In this document: positions 22,871-34,640 of the stretch, piece by piece
How the letters are laid out: each line of letters starts with the position of its first letter
How positions within the stretch are numbered: position 1 is the stretch's first letter
Origin: Heliocidaris erythrogramma
Taxonomy: Eukaryota > Echinodermata > Echinoidea > Camarodonta > Echinometridae
DNA length: 64,000 nucleotides
NCBI GenBank assembly: GCA_025617745.1
Contig: CM046854.1
Span: 60,035,606 to 60,099,605 of the forward strand
Reading direction: 5' to 3'
Notes under the pieces: generated by a model
What the model saw: the letters and a program-made list of their open reading frames with translations, nothing else
What the model was told of the DNA's origin: nothing
The model's database searches: none
Made by a program: the position numbers and the translations under genes

Positions 22871-23308
22871 GTGTCGTCCAATATTTGTCTAGCTGGAAAA
22901 CCCAGAAGCATGGTGGTGGGGTCTATAGCACAGGTTTGGTGGTATTGTTCATGTTTATCACATGCTAATTTCCGCAAGCAACTTTTGTAATAGAATCTTG
23001 CTTCATCTGGTTTGTCTGCAGAAATCCAGAAAGGTTTACTGGATTCAAGTCTCAGTTTAGGCAGGAGAATGGTCTCATGAAGTGTTGTATCCGGTAAGGT
23101 TTCATATGTGGCTGTTCCGTTCTACAGTAATACATTTCCGGTATATTTCCGGTGTGATAAGCTATAAAGCATTGCAGGAAACGTCCCATCGGACAATGTA
23201 TCCGGCATAGTAACTCTTAGTAGGCCTTCCCTGTGCAATGAATTACAGAGTATCATGGTTTTTATTAAAAGATAATATAGTTTGTGTATGAACGTAATAA
23301 ACGTAATC
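22871..23308 (-). pseudogene. unidentified coding remnant, copy A
   Basis: The minus strand from about 23308 reads FIHKLYYLLIKTMILCNSLH, EGLLRVTMPDTLSDGTFPAM, LYSLSHRKYTGNVLL, a TAG, then NGTATYETLPDTTLHETILL, PKLRLESSKPFWISADKPDE, ARFYYKSC. After a small deletion it continues out of frame as LACDKHEQYHQTCAIDPTTM and LLGF. Composition is protein-like and the reading frame outlives one stop and one frameshift, so this is a decayed gene segment. I do not recognise the family. Positions 22871-23135 are duplicated at 34641-34905, where this part is open. No flanking splice sites or element ends are certain; both copies begin at TAGTGTCGTCC. Confidence 0.45.
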
Positions 23309-23534
23309 TAATAATCTGTAAACAGTATTAAAAGTCGGTAATTACAGTTTCATTAGGAAATGAACTTAATGTATAGTGTAGATTTTTGTTTTCCAAAGTT
23401 TTTAATGTCTGAATAAGTTCGCTCTTTGTTACTCCCATCACTCCTATCACATCGCATTTTGGGGGATTTTTTTGTCAAATTGTATGTTTTTATTTCTAAT
23501 TGTCGATCCATGTCGATTCAGTGCTAGGACTACC
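23309..23534. other. short non-coding spacer
   Basis: No feature seen. Confidence 0.3.
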
Positions 23535-23538
23535 TTAA

Positions 23539-24468
23539 AGTAGATATTCAAAGAAAATCACAAATATGGCAATTAATGTATCACTAGAAACTGGGAAGCT
23601 TACAGATGGCAATCTTATAAGTTTTATGTCAACTGCGTATCTGGTGATTATAAAAACAACACAAATAAAGCTCTTCTCAGCATCTGGAATATCCGAGGAT
23701 TCGCCAGAAATATAGCGATGTTTTGATGTCGTCACACTCGGGATCGATCCTGCTTAAGCAGACGACGTCCTATAATGAATGAACGTAATTGCAATGCAAT
23801 TATTTATCAAATTATAAAGAGTTTGGTGTATTTAAACATGACCTTATTTCACACCATTATAAAGGGAAAGTGAAACTGATTCTGATAGCTAAAACCGTTT
23901 GATTGTAAATACATAGGAGAAGGGTCAATGATCAATGAAATAAACCCCACTTTCAAATTGAAAAGCCCTCCGAATAATAGCAGGATGGTATTCGTTCCCT
24001 CTTGAAACGCCGAACATGCCCCGGTGCAAACAGCTGAAAATACAATGGCGTCTTATTTTGTTTACAAGTGACTGATTCCTTTATTTTTTTAACGCTGCAT
24101 TTTTCATCAAAATAATACCATACACGAAGTTAAGAGTGAGGCAACAGACTAACATTAAGACTGACGCTAGTGAAGGAAGAGAAATAAGTGAAGAGGAGAT
24201 GACAAAATAGGCTCTGAAAAATGTGTAAGATGTTATGGGACATCGTCTGCTTAGCCAGGACTGGTCCAGGTGTGTCGTCACATATCTCAGCAGCGTTCGA
24301 GGAGCTCTTCAGCTGCTATATCGGGGGCTGTATTTTACCGTTTTATAATTGATAATAATCATTACTTCAAATGTTTCCAAGCGTTGAATTTGGATAACCT
24401 TGTTTAATTTATGCCATCTATGCAATAATAAGTATTAAGCCAATATTTAAAATCATCAACGTTCTACT
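23539..24468. mobile_element. 930-bp TTAA-flanked element, copy 1
   Basis: TTAA at 23535-23538 and 24469-24472; termini AGTAGATATTC and GTTCTACT. About 95% similar by eye to 27634-28565 over its whole length. It contains GACGTCGTCTGCTTAAGCAG and GACATCGTCTGCTTAG words in inverted arrangement and a conserved CATTTTTCATCAAAATAATA box. No transposase. A short frame in copy 2 carries stops here, so it is not conserved as protein. Confidence 0.85.
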
Positions 24469-24472
24469 TTAA

Positions 24473-25254
24473 AGTAATTTTCAATGAAATGTCTATCTCT
24501 CTCTACGTAATAGACTGAACTTTATTTTGTATTAATTTGTGAATCCGTTTCTTACCCTGAAATCCATATGAAAATTATCGAAAAAACCAAACCTAATTAT
24601 GTAAAAATGGCTTTATAAGTTGATTTGCCTATTTAAACAATTAAAGGTACGTCGTGAGTTCTCGATATAATGACTACTAGTTGGGCCCAACAAGTCCCAC
24701 CCTGCCTGTGTCCTGTCTTGCTCCGCCTTCATGCAGTCCATATATATTATGCTGGATATTGTTTTACCATTAAGATATATATCATTTTATTGTGTCAGTA
24801 TTACATTCTGTTAGCAAAATCGTACACTGATCCGTGACAATTTACAATTTTAGCATAAACGGGCGGATTTGGGGATTCTTTATTGGACTTTAATATTTCA
24901 GGGTTATGCTGGGCCCATATTATCATTCCTTATATATAAATCATGCTTTGATACATTCCATTTCTCCTAAAGCTACAATGATTACTCAAATGTAGAATAA
25001 GGTTGTCCGTAAGGCAACATTGTTAAAAAACACCTGAGCCGTATATCAAGAGTTTTTCATTTTTGTATCGCAAGCGCTTAAGTGTCCTATCGAACGCTGC
25101 AGCCATCAACAGTCAGTGTAAGAGACACAGTTCCGTATGTATTGCGATGTCAGTGTCTGATATCGCTGCGCTTGTGGCCGAAGACCAGCACTGCTCTGCC
25201 GAAAAACCGGATGCAAGACAGGGAAAATGAAAATTAATTAATTGAAAATGATTG
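24473..25254. other. non-coding stretch
   Basis: No gene or clear element recognised. Confidence 0.35.
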
Positions 25255-25720
25255 TGCAGGCCTATATATTTTACAGAGAATATGGGTACCTGCAGACATT
25301 TGGAAAGTACATCTACTTGTAATTCTTTGGTGGACTAACGTAAATTACTCTCTCTAAAAAAAAAAGAGAGTGAATTTTCACTCTATTTCCACTCCCCAGG
25401 GAGTCACGTCAGTGATCACTTGTTTAGGAGTGAATATTGAGTGAATATCGAGTGCTCTCTAAAAAGAAAAGAGTGCTTTTCACTCCATTTTCAGTCCATT
25501 TTCACTCGCCCGGGAAGTCACGTCAGTGATCACTCGATTTTTTTTAGAGAGTAAGGACATGTTTATTATTTTCCCATTAATACAAGTAAATAGTCCATGA
25601 CACATAACCGATGCCAGTCTCTCATCTAACCTGATCTTTGTGACATTATCCACATTTTCTTCACTTTTGTCTGTTCTTCTTTCTATACGATCATTGGTGT
25701 AGCTAGGTGATTTTTTTTTG
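25255..25720. repeat. diverged copy of the 58.5-61 kb block, with an inserted duplicated MITE
   Basis: 25255-25347 matches 58525-58612 (GGCCTATATATT, GAGAATATGGGTACCTGC, GGACTAACGTAAATTA). 25640-25715 matches 60840-60930 (ACCTGATCTTTGTGACAT, ATTGGTGTAGCTA). Between them, 25348-25556 has ends TTACTCTCTCTAAAAAA and TTTTTTTAGAGAGTAA and two internal copies of TTTTCACTCY...GTCACGTCAGTGATCACT. Confidence 0.7.
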
Positions 25721-26143
25721 TTCTTGATGAAGAAAAAGATCTTTCTCCATAAAGAGTGTCATAAAAATGTTTATCATGGTAGAGTGGAAACTCAGTATAT
25801 ATATAAAGAGGTCTGATAGAACAATATTCCTGATATAACAAGGCAATATTTTGGTCTCAACTCTTTATATTCTTTTTTTTTAAAACTGATATAACGGGAT
25901 TCTGGATTTAACCAGGTAATTTTAATAGTCCCAAGGATCTCGTTATACTAAGTTTCCACCGTATATTTAATATTTATTTTTGTTACCACCCTGAATGTAG
26001 TGAAAATGTAACGGGCAATTTTCAACCTACAACCCCCCCCCCCCCTCCTTCGGCAGGAAAAAGGGGTATACATCACAGGTACAGGTTGATTCCTACTTCT
26101 CTACCTTATACATGTAGTTCATTTGACAGAAAATCTGTTTTCC
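25721..26143. other. non-coding stretch with C-run
   Basis: C-run at 26033-26046. Nothing else recognised. Confidence 0.4.
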
Positions 26144-26510
26144 AATGATTCCCTCTCTCTCTTTCACCATTTCTTCTCTTGTGCTTTCCCTCCCTTTCTC
26201 CCTCTTTATGCCCAAAATTCTCCACTTACACACATCTTCCCTCAACTTTTTATCTCTTCCCCCCCCCCCCCCCCAATGATTCCCTCTCTCTCTATTTCTC
26301 CCCTTGTGCTTTCCCTCCATTTCTCCCTCTTTATGCCCAAAATTCTCCACTTTCACACATCTTCCCTCAACTTTTTTATCTCTCCCTTTTTCCCCCAATG
26401 ATTCCCTCTCTATTTCTTCCCTTGTGCTTTCCCTCCATTTCTCCCTCTTTATGCCCAAAATTCTCCAATTACACACATCTCCTCTCAACTTTTTCTCTCT
26501 TTTTTTTTCT
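26144..26510. repeat. pyrimidine-rich tandem repeat, 3 units of 122-131 bp
   Basis: Units start with AATGATTCCCTCTCTCT at 26144, 26275 and 26397 and share CTTTATGCCCAAAATTCTCC and CACACATCT. Length differences come from the C-run separating units 1 and 2. Ser/Phe/Pro-rich plus frames and Arg/Glu-rich minus frames over it are by-products of the repeat. Confidence 0.95.
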
Positions 26511-27629
26511 TTTTCCATTCTGCCAATTGTTGGTTTTGATCTCATTCCCGCACTCATACCTTTCTTTTCAATTGTTAGTTTCATTCACGACAAGCCTTGC
26601 ATAGTAAATGTGTTTGAGCTCTTCCAGAGATGACAAAAATATTCAATTGATTTGAAATATATTATTACTTCTGGAAAAATGTAGATATAGATGTTGTATC
26701 CAGGAAATGGTTGTCTTACAATTGAACATCAAAAATTCAATAGAATGCCCACCCCCCCCCCCCCCCAAAAAAATAACAAAACAAAACAAACAAAACTGAT
26801 TAGCTTCCAAAGTGTGTTTCATTAACAAATTAAACAACAAATGCCATACAAAATAACAATCCTCATATGCCATTAACAATAGAGTTATCATTCTTGACTG
26901 AGATACATGCATCTTTACAACATCAATTACAAAAAATGCTCTGGGCAAATACTTAGATGTGAACTCAGTTACCCAATTCCAATTTTATTTCTGACAGTGA
27001 AAATGAATATTCAAAATAAGCCTCCTAGACTCCTCTTTTCCTCTGATACTTGAAGCAAAAACAGCAATAAAATTGTTACCACATTGTCACAGTGTAGCAC
27101 ACCCTCATGTAATAAACCCAACTTTCAGGGAAACTGATATCCATGTATAGGAATTAAATATCATGAAAAGATAGACTGAACAATGACGTACTAGCATTTT
27201 TAACATTTCTTATAAACAGTTATATACATGATAAATGTATATGCTATCTAAGCGTTATCAAGTTAACAACTAGACCAACATATATAAGTACAGAATAATA
27301 AATACAACAATAAATCAAATGATAGAAGAAAAAAAATCTGTAGAAAAAATAATGTCAATTTGAAAAGAAATATGATGTGAAGCAACAATAATGATGATCA
27401 CATGAATGACCCGATTAAATAAAAGATGTTTGCCAGTCATTAGTACTGAATATTTTTTTCTTTCAAATAATGACTTTGTGTAAATGTTTACACTGATGGA
27501 ACAACAGTTCTGATACATAAATATTTTTAAAATGTTCAATTCTACTATCACCTTTGCATAATGTTGAGATTTGTGCATGTCATATCCAAGCCCCAATAAA
27601 AAAAAATATGAGAATAATGGTTGTATAGC
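26511..27629. other. AT-rich non-coding stretch with C-run
   Basis: C-run at about 26751-26766. No gene, inverted-repeat element or RNA gene seen. Confidence 0.4.
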
Positions 27630-27633
27630 TTAA

Positions 27634-28565
27634 AGTAGAACACTCAAGAAAATCACAAATATGGCAATTAATGTATCACTAGAAATTGGGAAGCTTACAG
27701 ATGGCAATCGTATAAGCTTTATGTCAACTGCGTATATGATGATTATAAAAACAACATAAATAAAAGCTCTTCTCAGCATGTGGAATATCCGAGGATTCGC
27801 CAGAAATATAGCGATGTTTTGATGTCGTCATACGAGGGATCGATCCTGCTTAAGCAGACGACGTCCTATAATGAATGAACGTAATTGCGATGCAATTATT
27901 TATCAAATTATAAAGAGTTTGGTACATTTAAACATGACCTTATTTCACACCATTCTAAACGGGAAAGTAAACTGATTCTGATAACTAAAACCGTTTGATT
28001 GTAAATACACAGGAGAAGGGTCAATGATCAATGAAATAAACCCCATTTTCAAATTGAAAAGCCCTGCGAGTAATAGCTGGATGGTATTCGTTCCCTCTTG
28101 AAACGCCGAACATGCCGCGGTGCAAGCAGCTGAAAATACAATGGCGTCTTATTTTGTTTACAAGTGACTGATTCCTTTATTTTTTTAACGCTGCATTTTT
28201 CATCAAAATAATACCATACACGAAGTTAAGAGTGAGGCAACAGACTAACATTAAGACTGACGCTAGTCAAGTAAGAGAAATAAGTGAAGAGGAGATGACA
28301 AAACAGGCACTGAAAAATGTGTATAATGTTATGGGACATCGTCTGCTTAGACAGGACTCGCCCCTCTTGTGTCGTCACACATCTCAGCAGCGTTCAAGGA
28401 GCTTTTCAGCTGCTATATCGGGGGCTGTATTTTACCGTTTTATAATTGATAATAATCATTAATTCAAATGTTTCCAAGCTTTAAATTTTGATAACCTTGT
28501 TTAATTTATGCCATCTATGCAATAATAAGTATTAAGCCAATATTTAAAATCATTAGTGTTCTACT
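27634..28565. mobile_element. 932-bp TTAA-flanked element, copy 2
   Basis: TTAA at 27630-27633 and 28566-28569; the inverted termini AGTAGAACACT and AGTGTTCTACT match exactly over 11 bp. Same orientation as copy 1. A 76-codon frame (28232-28462) is open here but broken in the other copies. Non-autonomous; piggyBac/Kolobok/Sola3-type target. Confidence 0.9.
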
Positions 28566-28569
28566 TTAA

Positions 28570-29200
28570 ATTAAAGTTCCACAGAGCTGCCCTCCCTTTT
28601 GATTTTTTTGCAAAGGTTAAAAAATATATATACATACAGCAAACTTTGAAAAGAAAATACCCTAAAGAGGTACAATGCAGGGAATATTTCCAATTTTAAA
28701 AAAAAATCTTGAAAATCTATCTTAGAACAGTAATAAAAATCTCAGTAATAAGGTGGAAGTAAAACATATATTTTTCTGTAAACATAGATCTTGACAAGGT
28801 GGGGGAAAAGATATCAACAGCAAAATTGTATGTAGGTCTACGCCTCTTCAAAGCCCCTGTTCTGTTCTGATCCAGGATTGAGTAAAAGAGGGGGCACAAA
28901 AATGAAAGTTTGTCAAAAGGTAGACCCGTATTTTTCTGGTCTCGCCAGCTTCTCGAAAAGGCGCTCAGTGGGGGGGGGGGGGGGCAAAAAAAGAAATTCG
29001 CCAAACATTCAACAATCGCTCAGTAAGGGGTTATTGGGGTCCAGTTTCCCCTCCATAATTCCCTGACAAGCAACAAAAAAAATCATACTTCTCTTCCAAA
29101 AGGGGGGGGGGGGGGGACCGGGCCGGCTGTGCCCCCTGGATCCGCCAATGGTTCTGATGGAAATGCTGCACGGATTCTTGTCACGGCACAAGATGGGAGA
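28570..29200. repeat. dispersed repeats with poly(G) runs
   Basis: G-runs at about 28969-28984 and 29102-29116. 29037-29085 (GGTCCAGTTTCCCCTCCATA, GACAAGCAACAAAAAAA) matches 5686-5740. GCCCCCTGGATCCGCCAATG near 29130 is the CAGTGGCGGATCC family end in reverse. Confidence 0.65.
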
Positions 29201-30048
29201 GGAACACGTCCTGCCCTGCCTGGCTTTCCTATAAAAGATTTTTTTTTAAGAGTACAAAGGAAACTATGATTAGACAACTTCAAAACAATGCACAGTGTAG
29301 TCTATGATGTAGGTGATAGTGAGGTAACTTTTACTTTGAACTTCACAAATAAACAATAGAAGATAATCTTCCTCTATTTACATTAAGGCTAAAACATTAT
29401 TTTCTTTTATAGAATATCGTAATATTAATTTCATAAGGAGCCAAATTGGCATTTTGCATCCAAACTGCTTTATATAATACAGGAATACTGCAGTAAGGAT
29501 TAAAACAAAAAATTTTCAGTTGCATCCTGCCTTGCCTGTCCGCCATACTGCTGTCGATACAAATAGTAAGCAGTTTCCATCACATACCGCTCCATGCAGA
29601 CACACTGGATGAAACCCTGGGTGGAGAAGAAGAAGAAGAAGAAGAAGAAGAAGATCATATCTATTGTCAACTATAACGGTACCTACACTTACTTAGTGTA
29701 GCAGCACAAAGAAAACAAGCAAGATATAAACAGGAGAGCTAAGAGTTTTCTGGATATCAATGTTAGAATTTACTAGAATCAAACGCTACCACCCCATGCA
29801 CCAGTAAAACTGCCCAAGCGCAAGCCCAGGCAGGGTCAGCAGGCGAACAACCAAACGGCGCGGCGTGTACCCCGGCCGCACATCGAGTTCACTGCCTCGA
29901 TCAGCGAAGTATCAGCTCAGCCTCTCGGGCAATTTGCAAGCGTAAACAAGATTCATAATACGTGGATATGCGTGAATTAAACTTTAATCGGTAATTTATT
30001 ATCAAAAAATAATTATCAGTTGTTATTCCCAAGTCTCCCGTCGATATC
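29201..30048. other. non-coding stretch with (GAA)n
   Basis: A (GAA)n microsatellite of about nine units lies at 29627-29653. A GC-richer patch at 29790-29900 has no recognised gene. Confidence 0.45.
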
Positions 30049-30309
30049 CTATCCGTTATTAAAATCAGGGACGTCTCTGTCATCATCAGAATCTTGCCCA
30101 GAATCCGACATGTCTGGCTCAAACATAGTATACGGCCGGGCCCCTAATTCCTCTTCAATTTCTTCTGGGACTTGATGCTCCAAATCAGATATATCTGATC
30201 CTGAATAAGTGTCCTGGTTGAAGAAGATGATGCCATCGTTGATGTAGGATTTTGTCTTTAAAAAGCTAAAATGAAGTGCTGAAATGGCACGAAGTCGAAG
30301 GGATCTACA
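30049..30309 (-). pseudogene. acidic open segment ending GARPYTMFEPDMSDSGQDSD..., possible last exon or remnant
   Basis: About 86 codons are open, ending at a TAG (30049-30051). The last 60 residues read DGIIFFNQDTYSGSDISDLE, HQVPEEIEEELGARPYTMFE, PDMSDSGQDSDDDRDVPDFN, NG. The acidic, Ser-rich character with an RPYxFEP-like motif resembles the N-terminal region of invertebrate proteins carrying a P2X7-type C-terminal domain, many of them multicopy. That resemblance is from memory of the motif and is weak. There is no good in-frame Met. A possible acceptor (ATTTTAG) lies upstream. It could also be an unrelated fragment. Confidence 0.25.
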
Positions 30310-30893
30310 CGAAGCTCAATAGCCATAACACACACACATCGATACTCGATCCAGCTTGTGTGAGTCCAGCGTTCTGTGGGTGACGTCACATGACGTCATC
30401 GATCGCTGGACCGATTTTCCAAAATTTTTAGGGGCGTTCCCAGTTATTTTTTTATTTTCAAGGTTACAGATTAATGAATGGAATTCAGGTAATATGATTT
30501 ACAGATCTGGATTCACAGTAGAAAAGTCTATTAAATGAAGTTCCTTTGTAATTCCATAAAAGGGGACCTTTAATCGCCTTTTCACTTTGCTTGTTTTTAA
30601 ACAGGTAGACCTATGATCGGATTTTATTGGGCTTACCATCAGAATCCGAAGTCAACTATCATTAACATCTGAATTTTGTCTCAAATCTTGCAATTCTCCG
30701 TCATTAAAAAGTCGTATATCGCGGCTCTCAGCTCAGACTCTCGCACTTGCTAAAATAAATATCGATAGCATGTTTACAGTGGCTATCGTCAGTGATCGTA
30801 ATAATTATTGATATCGAACGTGCAGGCCAGTAAAATTCAAGGCACAGCTCTTGACCAATGAGATTGCAGGGATTCTGAAACCCATTCTATAAA
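30310..30893. other. non-coding stretch
   Basis: Contains a TGACGTCACATGACGTCATCGA cluster at 30379-30400 (two TGACGTCA-like palindromes). No gene. Confidence 0.35.
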
Positions 30894-32150
30894 CCCCAAT
30901 GTGTCACTTTTTACACTAAAATAATTATGTCTACACCAGGATGAGTTGAGACTACAAGGAAGACAAATGCACAATGATTATGTTTTGTTAAACTTGCATT
31001 TTAATAAGCATGGACAAAGTTAAAAAAAAAGTTAACAGATTTTAAACTACAGTATTTAAATATGATCAGAAAGGTTGAATTATTTACATATAATTTACAT
31101 ATAATTATACTCTAAATGCTGGAATGTGGATCAATCACATTTACAATTTGGTAAATTTTCCAAAAGAAAAACCGCCGAAAACCTGGATTCTTGTTTTGTG
31201 AATTTTAAAAAACACTAACAAAACAAACTACAAAACAATGTTACAACAGACTTTCAACTATATAAACATGATCTGAAAGGTTAATTTTCACATAAAACAT
31301 GATTTACATATAATTTAGACATAATTATATTATAATGGTGGCGTCACACTATAGATACTTAGGAATAAATCAAACATCCACTTCCAATGTGCAATCAACT
31401 CTGAAATGTGCTCTTGGTCTATAACATAGCTTCTGATGCAAGGGAGTAATATGCCGAAAGATTTGTTTACAAATTGAAAATGTGAATGTTTTAAAATTAA
31501 ATGAAGAGATGAAATCGGCTGGCATCCCCCACGATCTCAGCAACGACTCCATGATGACGATGAACTGTAGTGTAGCTTCACCACTGCACTGCATGTGATC
31601 GTACCCGGCCGCGTTTCGCGCCTATATACACACACTAGAACTATGAACATGGCAAACAAAGAAGCGGACAAAATACACAGCTCCTGATTGTACCTTCCAC
31701 ACTGGTTCTGGTAGACAAAGAACATCCCTTCATTGATATTATGTAATGAAGGGATGTTCTTTTGTGTACCAGAACAATAAGCCAGTTCGGGGTTAGCGCA
31801 TGGTACAAATGACCCAAAATATCCACAGATATTTTAGACATGGAGGGTCCCTTTATGTGCACTTCAGAAAAATAACTCTTTGAGTGATAGAGGTGCCTCA
31901 TGAATAGCTTTTGTTTCCCCCTTTAAAATGAATACTTATACCTGGATATCATGGAATGCACCATTAGTGCATAATTGAATAATGATTACATGACATTCAT
32001 GAGCACATATCGAATATTAGTGTCAGTGGGTTTTAGAATTTGGTACAGATGACCTTTATCTGCTCATGCTCAGATTGCATCTCCGAAGCTTATTGTGGAG
32101 GGTACAATGAGGAGCTGTATATTTTGTCCGCTCTCTTTTGTCATCGTGTT

Positions 32151-32385
32151 CATACACTCTTAGAACAGGTGGTAAAATAACATGTGGTTAAAAAGTTGTG
32201 GTAAGAATATGTGTCAAAATGTACACATATCTGTGTAGAAGCATGAAACAAGGGTACACAGCATGCGAGTTAAACGTTTACACTGCACCGCGGTAAAAAA
32301 GAAACCCGATTCTGGTCAAACTTCATCCACATGTCAAAATGTTACCCCATTTGTGGTAATCATCAACGCACTTGGACACGATGAC
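32151..32385. mobile_element. small element starting CTACACTCTTAGAAC, copy 1
   Basis: A ~235-bp segment beginning ACACTCTTAGAAC and containing GTGGTAAAATAACATGTGGT and GTTACCCCATTTGTGGTAAT. It is nearly identical in reverse complement to 34400-34641. It lies between two inverted modules of the palindromic complex, so it inserted into it or travelled with it. Confidence 0.75.
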
Positions 32386-32435
32386 AAAAGAGAGTGGGCA
32401 AAATATACAGCTCCTCATTGTACCCTCCACAATAG

Positions 32436-32660
32436 ACCTGTTTACTAACTGATTCAAATTGTATGCATACTTTTGAAACAAAGGTTGTTCTTGACAACCT
32501 GAAAGCTTGCCAGAGGCTTGTCAGACGTAGCAAAAAGTAATGTATGCAAACTGGATTCCAAGTATTGTACTTCATTCATTAATAACAGGTTAATGGAATA
32601 CCTCGTTACTAGGTTCCCAGGAAAGAAACATCCATAAATTTGAACACTTAGTAAACAGGT
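32436..32660. mobile_element. 225-bp MITE with ACCTGTTTACTAA ends
   Basis: The termini ACCTGTTTACTAA and TTAGTAAACAGGT are inverted; subterminal TTCAAAT pairs extend this. A copy of most of it, inverted, sits at 44640-44995, and a fragment (GGAAGAAACATCCATAAATT) is near 13258. It lacks the insertion found in the 44.6-kb copy and so preserves that empty site. Confidence 0.8.
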
Positions 32661-34074
32661 ATATTGTTCTGGTAGAAGAACATCCCTTCATTGCTATTAT
32701 GTAAAATAAGTAGAACCGTGAATATGCATGTGACACCTGTTCTACATTTTTTTACATAATAGCAATGAAGGGACGTTCTTTGTCTAGCAGAACCAGTGTG
32801 GAAGGTACAATGAGGAGCTGTATATTTTGTCCGCTTCTTTGTTTGCCATGTTCATCGTTCTAGTGTGTGTATATAGGCGCGAAACGCGGCCGGGTATACG
32901 ATCACATGCAGTGCAGTGGTGAAGCTACACTATGAACATGGCGAACAAAGAAGCGGACAAAATATACAGCTCCTCATTGTACCTTCCACAATTGCTCTCG
33001 TAGACAAAAGAACATCCCTTCATTGCTATTATGTAAAAATATGTAAAACAGGTGTCACATGAATATTCACCTGTTTTACTTATTTTACAAAATAGCAATG
33101 AAGGGATGTTCTTTTGTCTACCAGAGCAATTGTGGAGGGTACAATGAGGAGCTGTATATTTTGTCCGCTCCCTTTGTCATTGTGTTCATAGTGCTACACT
33201 ACAGTTCATCGTCATCATGGAGTCGTTGCTGAGATCGTGGGGGATGCCAGCCGATGTCATCTCTTCATTTAATTGTAAAACATTCACATTTTCATTATAT
33301 TAATTTTATTATTGCATCAGACCAAGAGCACATTTCAGAGTTGATTGCACATTGGAAGTGGATGTTTGATGCTGCATTCCGCCACGAAGGCCGGCGGAGG
33401 AGCCCCGGAGGAGCCCCGGGCGGAACTTCCCGATTTACACGTGTGCACCAATACTTTCATAGCCAGCCAAAAATGCCATGCAGTTAGCTCAATTTTTGTC
33501 CAGATTTATTCCTAAGTATCTATAGTGTGACGCCACCATTATAATATAATTATGTCTAAATTATATGTAAATCATGTGAAAATCAACCTTTCAGATCAGG
33601 TTATATAGTTGGAAAGTCTGTTGTAACATTGTTTTGTAGTTTGTTTTGTTTTCCATTATTGAGTTGCAAGTTTTAAGAGGAAATGCGTTTGTCAAAACTA
33701 TATCAAAATGTTTGAAGTTAGTGTTTTTTTCCAACAAATTCACAAAACAAGAAACATACATCCAGGTTTTCGCCCTTTTCTTTTGGAAAATTGACCAAAT
33801 TGTAAAAAAAAGAAGCTTGTATATTGTTACTTTTATTGTGATTGATCCACATTCCAGCATTTAGAGTATAATTATATGTAAATTATATGTAAATAATTTA
33901 ACCTTTCTGATCATATTTAAATACAGTAGTTTAAAATCTGTTAATTTTTTTTGGAACTTTTTCCATGCTTATTAAAATGCGAGTTTAACAAAACATAATT
34001 TTCATTGTGCATTTGTCTTGTAGTCTCAACTCATCCTGGTGTAGACATTTAGTGTAAAAAGTGACACATTGGGG

Positions 34075-34399
34075 TGTGGTAAAAAGTATGGGGTAAATTC
34101 TGTACCACTTAAGGGGTAAAATAATAACACAGCTGCGGGGTGAATAGTGGTTAAAAGTTGCACAGCATGGGGTAAAAAAGGGAACATGGTCTTTTTGGGG
34201 TAAGATGTTACCCCACCCTTTGGTGTTAACATTTTACACATTAGATGTGTAAAACATAACACGTGTATCAAGCAAAATCTAACCACTGATGGCGTGTAAT
34301 GGTTTACACCACAGACGACCGTGTTCCCTTTTAACACATTTTGGTGTTATTTTTTAACACCAAATGGGGTAACTGTTTTTAAGAGTGTAGTGACTTTGA
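34075..34399. repeat. GTGTTAA/ACCCC-rich short-repeat segment
   Basis: Many interspersed words (GGGGTAAA, GTGTTAACATTTTACAC, TTTAACACC) ending TTTTTAAGAGTGTAG. The final word equals the end of the neighbouring ACACTCTTA element, so this may be another member of that family. No coding capacity. Confidence 0.45.
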
Positions 34400-34640
34400 A
34401 TCATTGAACCCTTTGAGTAAAGTGTGTTGATGATTACCACAAATGGGGTAACATTTTGACATGTGGACGAAGTTTGACCAGAATCGGGTTTCTTTTTTAG
34501 CGCGGTGCAGGTGTAAACGTCTAACTCGCATGCTGTGTACCCTTGTTTGATGCTTCTACACAGATATGTGTACATTTGACACATATTTTTACCACAACTG
34601 TTTAACCACATGTTATTTTACCACTAGTTCTAAGAGTGTA
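34400..34640. mobile_element. small ACACTCTTA element, copy 2 (inverted)
   Basis: Reverse complement of 32151-32385 with few differences, ending TTCTAAGAGTGTAG at 34641. Confidence 0.75.

Larger units (their letters stand above)
30894..34074. repeat. 3.2-kb nested palindromic (foldback) complex
   Basis: The outer arms are inverted copies: 30894-31760 (from CCCCAATGTGTCACTTTTTA) mirrors about 33100-34074 (to GTGACACATTGGGG). The right arm has extra segments, for example a GC-rich insert at about 33380-33500. Inside, a ~40-bp module (TGTGGAAGGTACAATGAGGA and on to TTTTGTCCGC) occurs six times in strictly alternating orientation: 31661-31711(-), 32094-32133(+), 32391-32432(-), 32797-32835(+), 32950-32990(-), 33130-33169(+). 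A second module (AACATCCCTTCATTG) forms hairpins at about 31724-31776, 32686-32790 and 33006-33117. No transposase is seen. It resembles sea-urchin TU/foldback elements in style (knowledge of that family, not a sequence match). Confidence 0.85.

Noticed and set aside
26093-26604. 163-codon minus frame and overlapping plus frames
   Set aside because: They follow the three ~125-bp tandem units; low complexity, open in several frames at once.
28232-28462. 76-codon frame inside TTAA element copy 2
   Set aside because: Stops interrupt the same frame in copy 1 and the third copy is diverged; no transposase motif.
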